NCBI GenBank assembly: GCA_003232855.1
Contig: QIKC01000306.1
Coordinates: 1 to 13,271 of the forward strand
Length of the DNA: 13,271 nt
Direction: 5' to 3'
Origin: Verrucomicrobiales bacterium
GTDB lineage: Bacteria; Verrucomicrobiota; Verrucomicrobiia; Verrucomicrobiales; DEV007
Translations under genes and position numbers: made by a program
Part shown: piece after piece, positions 1-6,652 of the stretch
Layout: each line of letters opens with the position of its first letter
Position numbering within the stretch: position 1 is the first letter of the stretch
Notes under the pieces: model-generated
The model's input: the letters and a program-made list of their open reading frames with translations, nothing else
Told to the model about the DNA's origin: nothing
The model's database searches: none

Positions 1-385
1 CGTTCGAGCCGATGCGGGTGAAGGGTTGGATGTTGGTCTGTTCCAAAATAAAGCAGTTGTCGCCGACCGTGTTGCCGCAGAGCGTCGCGCGGCTGCTGAT
101 GTAGGAGACTAACGAATAGCCTTTGGCTTTGGCTTCGTTGTAGAAACGTTCGCGCAGGCGGTTGATAGAGCGGCCACTCATCGGCACGAAGAAGGAAAAC
201 TCGCCGGGCGGATAGCGCTCTTGCACTTCTTCAAAGGGCACCAACGGCAGACCGAAGACTTCGTTGCTCTGACAGTGGTCGGCGGTGACGGAGAAGGCGA
301 CCACTTGGTGTGGCGAGTCGTTGTCTAAATAATACTGCGCCTGTTGAGCGTAGTCGCGTTGGCCGAAGATGATGACACGGGACAT
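1..385 (-). CDS. PglD/NeuD-like hexapeptide-repeat acyltransferase (partial)
   Basis: I translated this by eye from the ATG at 385-383; 128 codons are visible and the C-terminus lies outside the window. The protein opens with an alpha/beta segment (VIIFGQRDYAQQAQYYL) like the N-terminal domain of sugar O-/N-acyltransferases. Next come FGLPLVPFEEV, typical of the end of that domain, and from about residue 100 the start of a left-handed beta-helix (NTVGDNCFILEQ, IQPFTRIGSN). Relatives transfer an acetyl or other acyl group from a CoA donor to nucleotide-activated amino sugars in surface glycan pathways. The glycine-rich GxGGHG-type loop seen in PglD is not conserved here, so it belongs to a different subgroup. 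It is the last visible gene of the operon, 11 bp after the WbqC gene. Seven C residues directly precede the ATG, with no Shine-Dalgarno. The acceptor is unknown. Confidence 0.82.
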   Translation of the reverse strand, partial: MSRVIIFGQRDYAQQAQYYLDNDSPHQVVAFSVTADHCQSNEVFGLPLVPFEEVQERYPPGEFSFFVPMSGRSINRLRERFYNEAKAKGYSLVSYISSRATLCGNTVGDNCFILEQTNIQPFTRIGSN

Positions 386-396
386 GGGGGGGAGTT

Positions 397-1095
397 TCAA
401 GTGTTCAGTTTTAAGTGTTCAGTTAGAATTTGTTCGGGGGCGTTGAACATAATGGCGTCGATAATCGACAGGCGGGGGACAAATTTTTTCTCTGGGTCGA
501 ACTGGGGATAGGGGCGCTCTTGGTGCTCTAGGAAATGCAGTCGGAACCCGGCTTCGGCGAAAGTCGCGGTATCGTAGAGGGCGCGTCCGCCTTCGAGGTT
601 GAGGTAGTCGGTGGCGCCTTCGAGGCGGCAGATTTCGAGGATGCGTTCTTGGCCACAGCGCGCGCCGGTGGGCGGTACTGCCACCAGCGGGGTGGCGATC
701 CCGAGGTACTCGAAAAGGGCGACGAGGGTGGTGCGGATGAAAGTGGCGAGCGCGGGTTCGGGGTTGCTGAGTAGGCGTTCGACGAGTGGCCAGGCGGTCG
801 CGAACTGTGGCGCTTTGTCGTAATTTTTCTCAATTTTCAGCAAAAGTCTGCGCCGCCAGCGTGGGCTGGGGTCGATTTGGATGGCGTCGATAGGGGTAGC
901 GCTCGGGGCCTTGCGGACGTGGATGGTGAAGCGTTGCGCTTCGCCGCTGATCGAATCGAGAATGCGGTTGCGGTTGATCCAGCCACGCTTGCCGAACGCG
1001 ACGTTATCAAGCAACACGAAGCGATCAGCGATGGCGGCGAGTTGGAAGTAGCCGAGGTAGGGAAAGGCGTATGGCTGCATGATGGCGAGTGTCAT
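397..1095 (-). CDS. WbqC-family protein
   Basis: This is a 232-residue protein with the hallmarks of the WbqC-like family. They are MQPYAFPYLGYFQL at residues 6-19, a lysine/tryptophan/asparagine-rich block at 36-44 (KRGWINRNR), KNY at 90-92 and a C-terminal LSIIDAIMFN block at 209-218. WbqC proteins occur in O-antigen and other surface-sugar clusters, often beside DegT-type aminotransferases, but their biochemical activity is not established to my knowledge. The open frame extends upstream to 1857, but family homology begins exactly at the ATG at 1095. That ATG overlaps the aminotransferase stop as ATGA, so this start is well supported and the upstream extension is an artefact. The last residues (HLKLNT) are encoded by a short tandem repeat, and the natural C-terminus may have been altered by it. 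The length is normal for the family. Confidence 0.9.
   Translation of the reverse strand: MTLAIMQPYAFPYLGYFQLAAIADRFVLLDNVAFGKRGWINRNRILDSISGEAQRFTIHVRKAPSATPIDAIQIDPSPRWRRRLLLKIEKNYDKAPQFATAWPLVERLLSNPEPALATFIRTTLVALFEYLGIATPLVAVPPTGARCGQERILEICRLEGATDYLNLEGGRALYDTATFAEAGFRLHFLEHQERPYPQFDPEKKFVPRLSIIDAIMFNAPEQILTEHLKLNT
399..424. repeat. Short direct repeat at the 3' end of the WbqC gene
   Basis: The 12-mer AAGTGTTCAGTT occurs at 399-410 and again at 413-424 with a 14-bp period, so only two bases (TT) separate the copies. It spans the last codons and stop of the WbqC-family gene, on whose strand it reads AACTGAACACTT. The segment is AT-rich compared with its surroundings. It may be a local duplication or part of a dispersed short repeat. 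Only two copies are visible. Confidence 0.7.
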
Positions 1096-2195
1096 GGCAG
1101 TACGGAGTCGAGCGCCACGCAGACGCGGGCGACGTCGTCGTCGTCGAGGTGCAGGTGGAAGGGTAAGCCGATGAGCTGCGCCGCCAGCATCTCGGTGCGC
1201 GCCAGGTCGCCGATCCGTTCGCAGTCGGCGAAGGCCGGGTGGCGGTGCAGCGGTGGCCAGTACCAACGACGGCTCTCTACGCCCAACTCGGTGAGAGCGG
1301 TGACGGTGGTGGCATCGATACCGGAGGGCGCGCGCAGTACGAACACCGACCGCGACCATGGTGCTCCATCGTCTTGTAAGATAATCTTGTCGCCCAGCTC
1401 GCGCAGCTCGGTGGCGTAGGTTTTGGCAAGATCGATTCGTTGTGCGCATTGCGCTGGCCAGGCGGTCAGAGCGGCGAGGCCGACGGCGGCGTGATACTCG
1501 CTGAGTTTTGCATTGGTGCCGGCGTGTTGGACGACGCCGGGGCGGGGATTCTCGTAATCGAAACCGAAGTTGGATCCGGTGCGAATGGCACGCGCGAGAT
1601 CCGGGTCGGGACAGGCGACAAAACCGCCCTCCCCTGCGGCCAACGCTTTGGTCGCGTGCATGCTGAAAACGGCGGCGGTGCGACGTCCGGGGAGCTGGTT
1701 GCCGTAGGCACCGGCTGCGTCGATCAGCACCGACAGGCCAGTGTCTGCCGTAAAGGCATCCCAGAGGGCGGGGTTCAAAGCACGCCCAAACACGGCCACC
1801 GGCAGCACGGCGTCGATCTGCTCGGCGGCGGCGCGCGCGATTTCCGGCGTCAGGCACCAGTTATCGGGGTCGACATCGGCGAACACCGGGACGAGTCCAG
1901 CGCGCATCAAGGCGGTGGCGGTGGCGACGAAACTCAGCGCGGGTAACAGCACGCGCGCGCCCTGCGGCAGGCGCCAGGCGGCGAGCGCCAGCTCAATCCC
2001 CAAAGTGCCGCTGGATACGGCGACGACCTCACAATCCGTCGCCAGCGAGGCGGCGAGTTCCGTCTCGAGTCGTCGGCACAGTGGTCCAAAATTCGTGTAG
2101 CGGCGCGCGCTGTCGATCTGCTCCAGCCACGGCAACAGTTCGGCGGCGGTCGGCAGCGAAGGTTCTAGCAACGCAATGCGCTTCGAATCTCTCAC
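1092..2195 (-). CDS. DegT/DnrJ/EryC1-family PLP-dependent sugar aminotransferase
   Basis: A 367-residue protein with the full fold-type I signature of sugar aminotransferases. These enzymes convert keto-sugar nucleotides to amino sugars using PLP and usually glutamate. Visible are VSSGTLGIELAL at about 60-71 (phosphate-binding SSGT), LIDAAGAYG at about 157-165 with the pyridine-contacting Asp, and SMHATKALAAGEGG at about 178-191 with Lys183 as the Schiff-base lysine. NAKLSEYHAAVGL follows at about 228-240. I chose the GTG at 2195 because it forms a GTGA overlap with the oxygenase stop and family homology begins just after it. The open frame extends to 2270, but that part reads as arginine-rich shadow sequence. 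The 3' end overlaps the WbqC start (ATGA). The sugar substrate cannot be read from sequence. Confidence 0.93.
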   Translation of the reverse strand: MRDSKRIALLEPSLPTAAELLPWLEQIDSARRYTNFGPLCRRLETELAASLATDCEVVAVSSGTLGIELALAAWRLPQGARVLLPALSFVATATALMRAGLVPVFADVDPDNWCLTPEIARAAAEQIDAVLPVAVFGRALNPALWDAFTADTGLSVLIDAAGAYGNQLPGRRTAAVFSMHATKALAAGEGGFVACPDPDLARAIRTGSNFGFDYENPRPGVVQHAGTNAKLSEYHAAVGLAALTAWPAQCAQRIDLAKTYATELRELGDKIILQDDGAPWSRSVFVLRAPSGIDATTVTALTELGVESRRWYWPPLHRHPAFADCERIGDLARTEMLAAQLIGLPFHLHLDDDDVARVCVALDSVLP

Positions 2196-3031
2196 TGCGT
2201 CGGTTCCGAGTGTAGGTGGGATTCGGTGGCCTCCATAGCGCAGATCCACAGGCCGTCGTCGCCGTCCCACACCGGCTCCGATCCAGATTCGACAGGGGCG
2301 ATATCGTGGACGAGATCGTAACGCCAGGCGAGGATGTCGCCGATGCGGAAGTCGTCGTGGGTGTCGATCCAGCCGTGCTTCTTGGTATGGAAGCGCGCCG
2401 CGCCGGAGCGGTAGTCGCTGCCGGGCTGCGAGAGATTGAGAAACAGCGCCACCCTCGTCGGCAGGTACGGGTGGGTGTGCGGCACGAGGTGCCCGCCACC
2501 ACGCGGATGGCGCATCGCTTTGAGACGGAACTCATCGCCGCCGGGTTCGAAAGCGGTGCCCGCGAGCCGGTTCTGTAGGTCGAGCAACTCGGCGCGCAGC
2601 GGCAACAGCGGATCGCTCAACGCTGGCGGCAGGGTGCCGGGGTCGGAGAACCCGAACTGGTGAAAGATATGCGCCATCGAGGTGGCGACCGAGCCGTCAT
2701 CGACACGGTGAAAATTAATCCCCGGCTTGCTGGCGCTGATGCCCGCTGGCCAGACGGCGTTGGCGCGCCCCCAGTCGAGCATCGCCCGCCGCAGGGCGAC
2801 GCATTCGTCGGCAGAATAGACAGCGTCGAAAATGAAAATTTCGTGGCCGTCGTCGATGCGCGTTCGCAATTCGTCAATGGGCGTCTCCGGCACCAGACCC
2901 CCGTTTTCCTTGCGGACTTTAGCGTGGATGATACCGGAGGTATGGGATTCGTTGTTCATGGCACTCGATTTAACCGGTTTCTCATTAAATGGCAAGCCTG
3001 CCGTCGTGCTTACCCGGTTCGAACCGGACAT
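2192..3031 (-). CDS. Putative 2-oxoglutarate/Fe(II)-type oxygenase
   Basis: A 279-residue protein whose C-terminal half resembles the double-stranded beta-helix of phytanoyl-CoA dioxygenase/2OG-Fe(II) oxygenases. It has PHTHPY at 184-189, a hydrophobic strand VALFLNLS at 194-201, GAARF at 210-214, GDILAWRYDLVH at 231-242 and a Trp-rich end. Candidate metal ligands are His185, His187 and His242. The usual HxD pair therefore appears as HxH, and the class is a motif-level call. Such enzymes hydroxylate or otherwise oxidise a substrate with O2; here the substrate may be a sugar, lipid or amino-acid side group of the glycan. The ATG at 3031 lies 3 bp after the glycosyltransferase stop. Met25 (ATG at 2959-2957) is an alternative start, because the first 24 residues show no recognisable fold. 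The stop overlaps the aminotransferase GTG. Confidence 0.72.
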   Translation of the reverse strand: MSGSNRVSTTAGLPFNEKPVKSSAMNNESHTSGIIHAKVRKENGGLVPETPIDELRTRIDDGHEIFIFDAVYSADECVALRRAMLDWGRANAVWPAGISASKPGINFHRVDDGSVATSMAHIFHQFGFSDPGTLPPALSDPLLPLRAELLDLQNRLAGTAFEPGGDEFRLKAMRHPRGGGHLVPHTHPYLPTRVALFLNLSQPGSDYRSGAARFHTKKHGWIDTHDDFRIGDILAWRYDLVHDIAPVESGSEPVWDGDDGLWICAMEATESHLHSEPTQ

Positions 3032-3034
3032 GGG

Positions 3035-3841
3035 TTACCCATTACGTGCCGAAGCGATAGCCACCGGCGGACGCGGCTTCCATTTGCCTCGGCGGCCACG
3101 GCCTACGCCACGCGCGGGGACAGCGACGGTCTGCGCCTTGGCGCGCAATTCGACAAGACGTTTCAAAACGAGGTCGGGGTCGTATTGAAACCCCCATTTT
3201 TTTTCTCGGTCGAGCGAGCGCATACGCGCTTGCAACTGCGCCTGCCGAGCAATGGTGTAGTCATCGCCGAGGTGCTTATAATGCAGCAGTTGCACCTCGA
3301 CCCGCTCGGGCTCGACCACCCGGCCGCGCGGCTGCGAGCTGTGGCGCGCCATGGCGAAGCCGGAGTCGGTGATGGCCTCGGGATTGAAAAACGACGGTTT
3401 GTCCATGCGGGGAAAACGCAGGCCACGCCGCCGGACGCGGGGGAGGTGCTCGCCCGGCGAGGGAAACACATCGGTGATCATCTCCCATCCGGTGCTCGGG
3501 ATGTGGGTGATGCCCCGGCCCTTACAAGCCTTTAGATACCATGGCAGATCTGGATGCCAGAACAATTCATCGACATTGCAGACGGCGACCCAGTCGGCCT
3601 CGCCGACGCTGGGTTTCCAGAATTCGTTGACCTGCTCGAAGGCGGCCTGGCACATCGAATCGCCCTCCAGCACCAGCGGCAAAACGGTGACGCGCGGGTG
3701 GGCGGCGAGGATGTCCAACGACGCGTCGTCGGAGCTGTTGTCGTGAATAAAGTAGCGATCGACGAAGCGGTCGTAGTGCTCGAAAAAAAACGGCAACATC
3801 CGTTCCTCGTTCCAACATGATGCGTGTAGGTGGGTGATCAT
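3035..3841 (-). CDS. Family 2-like glycosyltransferase
   Basis: A 268-residue protein with a GT-A nucleotide-sugar fold of the short Glyco_tranf_2_4-like type. It has HASCWNEERMLPFFFEHY at 6-23 and FIHDNSSDDASLDIL at 31-45 (nucleotide binding). A VCNVDELFW block at 87-95 supplies a DxD-like metal/nucleotide motif. LLHYKHL at 185-191 fits the conserved His-containing C-terminal block. There is no membrane segment, so it probably works at the cytoplasmic face on a nucleotide-sugar donor. The last 30 residues are basic and low-complexity (GRGRRGKWKPRP), perhaps for membrane association. It is the first gene of the five-gene operon, and its ATG lies 12 nt from a TATAAT box without a Shine-Dalgarno. 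Two 8-base homopolymers lie inside the gene (coding T8 at codons 18-20, A8 at codons 213-215). Donor and acceptor are unknown. Confidence 0.85.
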   Translation of the reverse strand: MITHLHASCWNEERMLPFFFEHYDRFVDRYFIHDNSSDDASLDILAAHPRVTVLPLVLEGDSMCQAAFEQVNEFWKPSVGEADWVAVCNVDELFWHPDLPWYLKACKGRGITHIPSTGWEMITDVFPSPGEHLPRVRRRGLRFPRMDKPSFFNPEAITDSGFAMARHSSQPRGRVVEPERVEVQLLHYKHLGDDYTIARQAQLQARMRSLDREKKWGFQYDPDLVLKRLVELRAKAQTVAVPARGVGRGRRGKWKPRPPVAIASARNG

Positions 3842-3853
3842 TGGTAAGAGGTG

Positions 3854-3882
3854 ATTATAGTCGCCCGGTCATTAACGCCCAA
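3854..3882 (-). promoter_or_regulatory. Promoter of the sugar operon (near-leaderless)
   Basis: On the minus strand a perfect TATAAT (3859-3854) lies 17 bp after TTGGGC (3882-3877), which matches only the first three bases of the -35 consensus. A start about 7 nt past the -10 box would fall near 3847. That leaves only about six untranslated bases before the ATG at 3841, consistent with the missing ribosome binding site. Confidence 0.55.
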
Positions 3883-4151
3883 TGGGTGCCGCCACCGGAG
3901 TCGAGACCGATAGCGTAGGCTCTGGCGCGAGTCTGCGCTTGGCTCGAAAGCATCATCGCCTGCAAGCGGTCATGTTCGAGCGAAGTAGCATCCCGCACCC
4001 CGACCGCCCCGGCCTGCTGCCCAGAAAGCGTGGCCGACAGCGGCACTGCGGCCACCAACGATCTCGTGTTGTATATCCCCATTGTTCGGTTATTCGAGTC
4101 CCAAACGGGCAGATTATGCGAAATACCCGCCTCTTGGCCAGCAAGAAATTC

Positions 4152-4175
4152 CCCTGTCCCACACCCTGTCCCACA
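4152..4175. repeat. Perfect 12-bp tandem repeat (two copies)
   Basis: CCCTGTCCCACA occurs twice head to tail (4152-4163 and 4164-4175) without mismatch. Read on the minus strand it encodes a Cys-Gly-Thr-Gly repeat in the doubtful ORF. It lies about 30 bp upstream of the promoter for the thioredoxin-like gene. Its role is unknown. Confidence 0.75.
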
Positions 4176-4202
4176 TTCGCCGCCACCGCCGCGCAAACTC
4201 TT

Positions 4203-4230
4203 TTGAATCCACCCCACCTGCCGCTATGAT
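4203..4230 (+). promoter_or_regulatory. Promoter for the thioredoxin-like/recJ unit
   Basis: TTGAAT (4203-4208) and TATGAT (4225-4230) are separated by 16 bp, matching the housekeeping sigma consensus at 4/6 and 5/6 positions. A start near 4237 gives a leader of about 28 nt to the ATG at 4265. This is a prediction from sequence only. Confidence 0.45.
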
Positions 4231-4264
4231 GCCGCCCACCGGGCTAGCACCGGCTCCTGTTACC

Positions 4265-4873
4265 ATGAAACTGCTCGCTCCCCTTTGTGCCCTCGTCGCC
4301 ATCCTCACCGCACCCGACGCTGCGGAAGGGCAAGGCGACCTCGACCTTCCGCGCCTGCCGCAACCGGTGATCGTCGCCGAAGCGCTGGGCGGCAATTTGG
4401 TGCGCCTCGAAGGCGACGAGCTGGTGAACCACCAACTCGACCCAGAACGCGCCATCGACCACTTTCTGCTCTTCTACTCTGCGGCCTGGAACCCGGCTTG
4501 CATCAAATTCACCCCAGCGCTGATCCAATTTTATAACGAACGATTGGCGGCCGGCGCCAATTTCGAAATCATCTTCGTCAGCGCCGACGATAACGAGGAG
4601 GCGATGCGCCAGCACATGGCCGACACCAAGATGCCATGGCCAGCACTGCGTTTCACTGACAAGGAAGCAAAGGGCATGGAGTTCGTGAACGCCGCCGCCG
4701 GGCGCGGCGTGCCTTGCCTAGTGGCGCTCGATAGCCGCGGGCTGATCCTTGTCCATAGCTACAAACGGCGCAAAGAATACCTCGGCGTCGAAAATCCACT
4801 CAAGGAGTTCGATGAATTGTTAGATATGGCGGCGACAAAGAAGCGCGAAGCGACGGAGGACGCCGCACAATGA
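4265..4873 (+). CDS. Exported thioredoxin/nucleoredoxin-like protein with incomplete CxxC
   Basis: A 202-residue protein. Residues 1-22 look like a signal peptide (MKLLAPLCALVAILTA, then Ala/Glu/Gly), so it should act in the periplasm. The rest follows the tryparedoxin/nucleoredoxin-type thioredoxin fold: HFLLFYSAAW at 66-75, then NPACIKFTP where family members have WCxxC-R-x-FTP. IIFVSADDNEEAM comes at 102-114, MPWPALRF at 123-130 and the cis-proline loop GVPCLVALD at 148-156. The first active-site cysteine is Asn76 while Cys79 is kept, and there is another cysteine at 151 beside the cis-proline. Ordinary dithiol oxidoreductase chemistry is therefore unlikely; a monothiol or binding role is possible. 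The frame is open upstream to 4082, but the signal peptide fixes the start at 4265. The stop overlaps recJ (ATGA). Confidence 0.8.
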   Translation: MKLLAPLCALVAILTAPDAAEGQGDLDLPRLPQPVIVAEALGGNLVRLEGDELVNHQLDPERAIDHFLLFYSAAWNPACIKFTPALIQFYNERLAAGANFEIIFVSADDNEEAMRQHMADTKMPWPALRFTDKEAKGMEFVNAAAGRGVPCLVALDSRGLILVHSYKRRKEYLGVENPLKEFDELLDMAATKKREATEDAAQ

Positions 4874-6597
4874 GCACCGAAGCGGGAGCGGATGCGCTCG
4901 GCACGCGCTGGGTCATGCGCCCGGGTCCGGAGGCGGACGAGGGCGTTGCTGGCGGCGATCTGCCGCAGGTAGTGGAGGCGATCCTCACCAAGCGCGGCAT
5001 CGACACGCCGGAGAAACGCGCCGAATTCCTCGACCCTAAGCTCTCCACGATCACCGACCCCTTCGAGATGCCAGACATGGCAGCCGCAGTGGAGCGAGTA
5101 TTTTCCGCCGCCGACAAGGGCGAGAAGGTCGCCATCTTCGGCGACTACGATGTCGATGGCGTCACCTCACTGACTCTGCTCAAGATCGTGCTGGACGCCT
5201 ACGGGATCGACACCGGAACCTTCCTGCCGCACCGCGTCGCGGAGGGCTACGGCCTGTCGCTGGACGGCCTCAAACGCTGCCTAACCGAACACTCCCCCAC
5301 CCTGCTGATCGCAGTCGATTGCGGCACCACCTCGATCGACGAAACCGCATGGCTCGGCGAACAGGGGGTCGATACCGTGATCCTCGATCACCACGAAGCG
5401 CTGCCCGATCAGCGCCCCACCTGCGTCGCCTTAGTCAACGCGAAAGCCTGTGGCGACGACCCGGGAGCACGTTTCGATTTCCTTTGCAGCGTCGGCGTGG
5501 TTTTCAAACTGGCGCACGCACTACTCAAGACGCGGCCGCTGGAGGACTTCGATTTGCGCGAGCACCTCGACCTAGTGGCGCTCGGAACCGTGGCGGACAT
5601 CGTTCCGCTGCTCGGCGAAAACCGTGCCCTCGTGCGGCGCGGATTACAGGAGCTCGCGCGCACGCGAAACGCGGGACTCGCAGCACTGATAGAGGTCGCC
5701 CGCATCAACCCACCCTACGGCGCCGGCGACGTCAGCTTCCGCATCGGCCCGCGCATCAATGCCGCCGGACGGCTCGACTCCGCCGGAGCCGCGCTCGATT
5801 TGCTACTCTGTGAGGATCCGGCGGAAGCGCGCCTGCTAGCCGCCAAGCTCGACGAATGCAACCGCCAGCGGCAGGTGGTCGAGCGGCGCGCCTCCGACGA
5901 GATGATCGAGATGATCGCGGACGGCTCGGCCGGGGAATGCGACCACGCCATCGTCGTCGGCAGACGCGGCTGGCACCCGGGCGTGGTGGGGATCGTCGCC
6001 GCCCGCGTATCGCGAAAGTTCTACCGCCCGACCTTCGTCATCGCCATCGACGAAAACGGCGTCGGCAAAGGCAGCGGACGCAGCATCGATGGCGTGTCGC
6101 TAGTCGATGCCATCAACTCCGGGCGCGATCTCTTGCTAGCCGGTGGCGGCCACGCCATGGCCGCCGGCATCCGCCTGCGCGAGGATCAAATCGAAACCTT
6201 CCGCGCCCACCTCAACGCCTACGTCCGCGAGCACACCACGCCAGAAGACCTGCGCCCCTTGCTCAAACTCGACGCCGAATGCACGATCGCCGAACTCGAC
6301 CTCTCACTGCTCGACACCTACCGCCAGCTCGAACCCTTCGGCTCCTCGAACCCCGAGCCCGTCCTGCTCGCCCGCGGCGTCGTGCCCACCTCCGAACCAC
6401 GGGTGATAAAGGAAAAACACTACCGCATCACACTGCGCCAAGAATCCGCCATCTGCGACGCCATCTACTTCGGCGGCGCCGAACACGAACTGCCGCGCCT
6501 CCCGTGGGACGTCGCCTTCACCATCCTTCGCAACGACTTCCGCGGCCGCGTCAGCCTGCAAATGAATATCAAAGCGATCCGCACCGCGCAGCCGTAA
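4870..6597 (+). CDS. recJ: Single-stranded-DNA-specific exonuclease RecJ
   Basis: A 575-residue full-length RecJ, the 5'-3' ssDNA exonuclease of RecFOR recombination, mismatch repair and stalled-fork processing. DHH-domain motifs are present in order. They are IFGDYDVDGVTS at 89-100 (Asp92, 94, 96 for Mn/Mg), IAVDCGTT at 147-154 (Asp150), VILDHHEALPD at 170-180 (the DHH triad at 173-175) and GTVADIVPL at 239-247. RIGPRINAAGRLDSAG follows at 291-306. The DHHA1 domain shows GWHPGVVGIVAARV at 367-380, GSGRS at 401-405 and GGGHAMAAG at 425-433, and a C-terminal OB-type region follows. All catalytic residues expected are present. A GGAGG lies 10 nt before the ATG at 4870, one of the few good ribosome binding sites here. 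The start overlaps the upstream stop, implying translational coupling. Confidence 0.97.
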   Translation: MSTEAGADALGTRWVMRPGPEADEGVAGGDLPQVVEAILTKRGIDTPEKRAEFLDPKLSTITDPFEMPDMAAAVERVFSAADKGEKVAIFGDYDVDGVTSLTLLKIVLDAYGIDTGTFLPHRVAEGYGLSLDGLKRCLTEHSPTLLIAVDCGTTSIDETAWLGEQGVDTVILDHHEALPDQRPTCVALVNAKACGDDPGARFDFLCSVGVVFKLAHALLKTRPLEDFDLREHLDLVALGTVADIVPLLGENRALVRRGLQELARTRNAGLAALIEVARINPPYGAGDVSFRIGPRINAAGRLDSAGAALDLLLCEDPAEARLLAAKLDECNRQRQVVERRASDEMIEMIADGSAGECDHAIVVGRRGWHPGVVGIVAARVSRKFYRPTFVIAIDENGVGKGSGRSIDGVSLVDAINSGRDLLLAGGGHAMAAGIRLREDQIETFRAHLNAYVREHTTPEDLRPLLKLDAECTIAELDLSLLDTYRQLEPFGSSNPEPVLLARGVVPTSEPRVIKEKHYRITLRQESAICDAIYFGGAEHELPRLPWDVAFTILRNDFRGRVSLQMNIKAIRTAQP

Positions 6598-6652
6598 AGC
6601 GGTCGCCGCCCGACGTCTATTCACGGGCCAGTTCTCCAAAAGTATCGCAGCC

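Larger units (their letters stand above)
3842..4264. other. Divergent intergenic region
   Basis: This 423-bp stretch separates the minus-strand sugar operon from the plus-strand thioredoxin-recJ-recG genes and carries a promoter candidate at each end. The middle has no gene I can recognise. A minus-strand frame of 120 codons (4217-3855), or 75 codons from an internal ATG at 4082, is open. It has some protein-like composition (alanine/serine/glutamine-rich, few rare residues), but it has no ribosome binding site or recognisable motif and would overlap the operon promoter. I saw no tRNA cloverleaf or other structured RNA. Confidence 0.5.

Noticed and set aside
1096..1857. N-terminal extension of the WbqC open frame to 1857.
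   Set aside because: It runs antiparallel in codon phase to the aminotransferase as arginine-rich shadow sequence. Family homology begins at the ATG at 1095, which overlaps the aminotransferase stop.
3885..3915. Minus-strand sequence resembling a tRNA/tmRNA 3' end (CTCGACTCCGGTGGCGGCACCCA).
   Set aside because: The T-stem does not pair properly, and no matching acceptor 5' end, anticodon arm or tmRNA tag-peptide ORF is found upstream on that strand.
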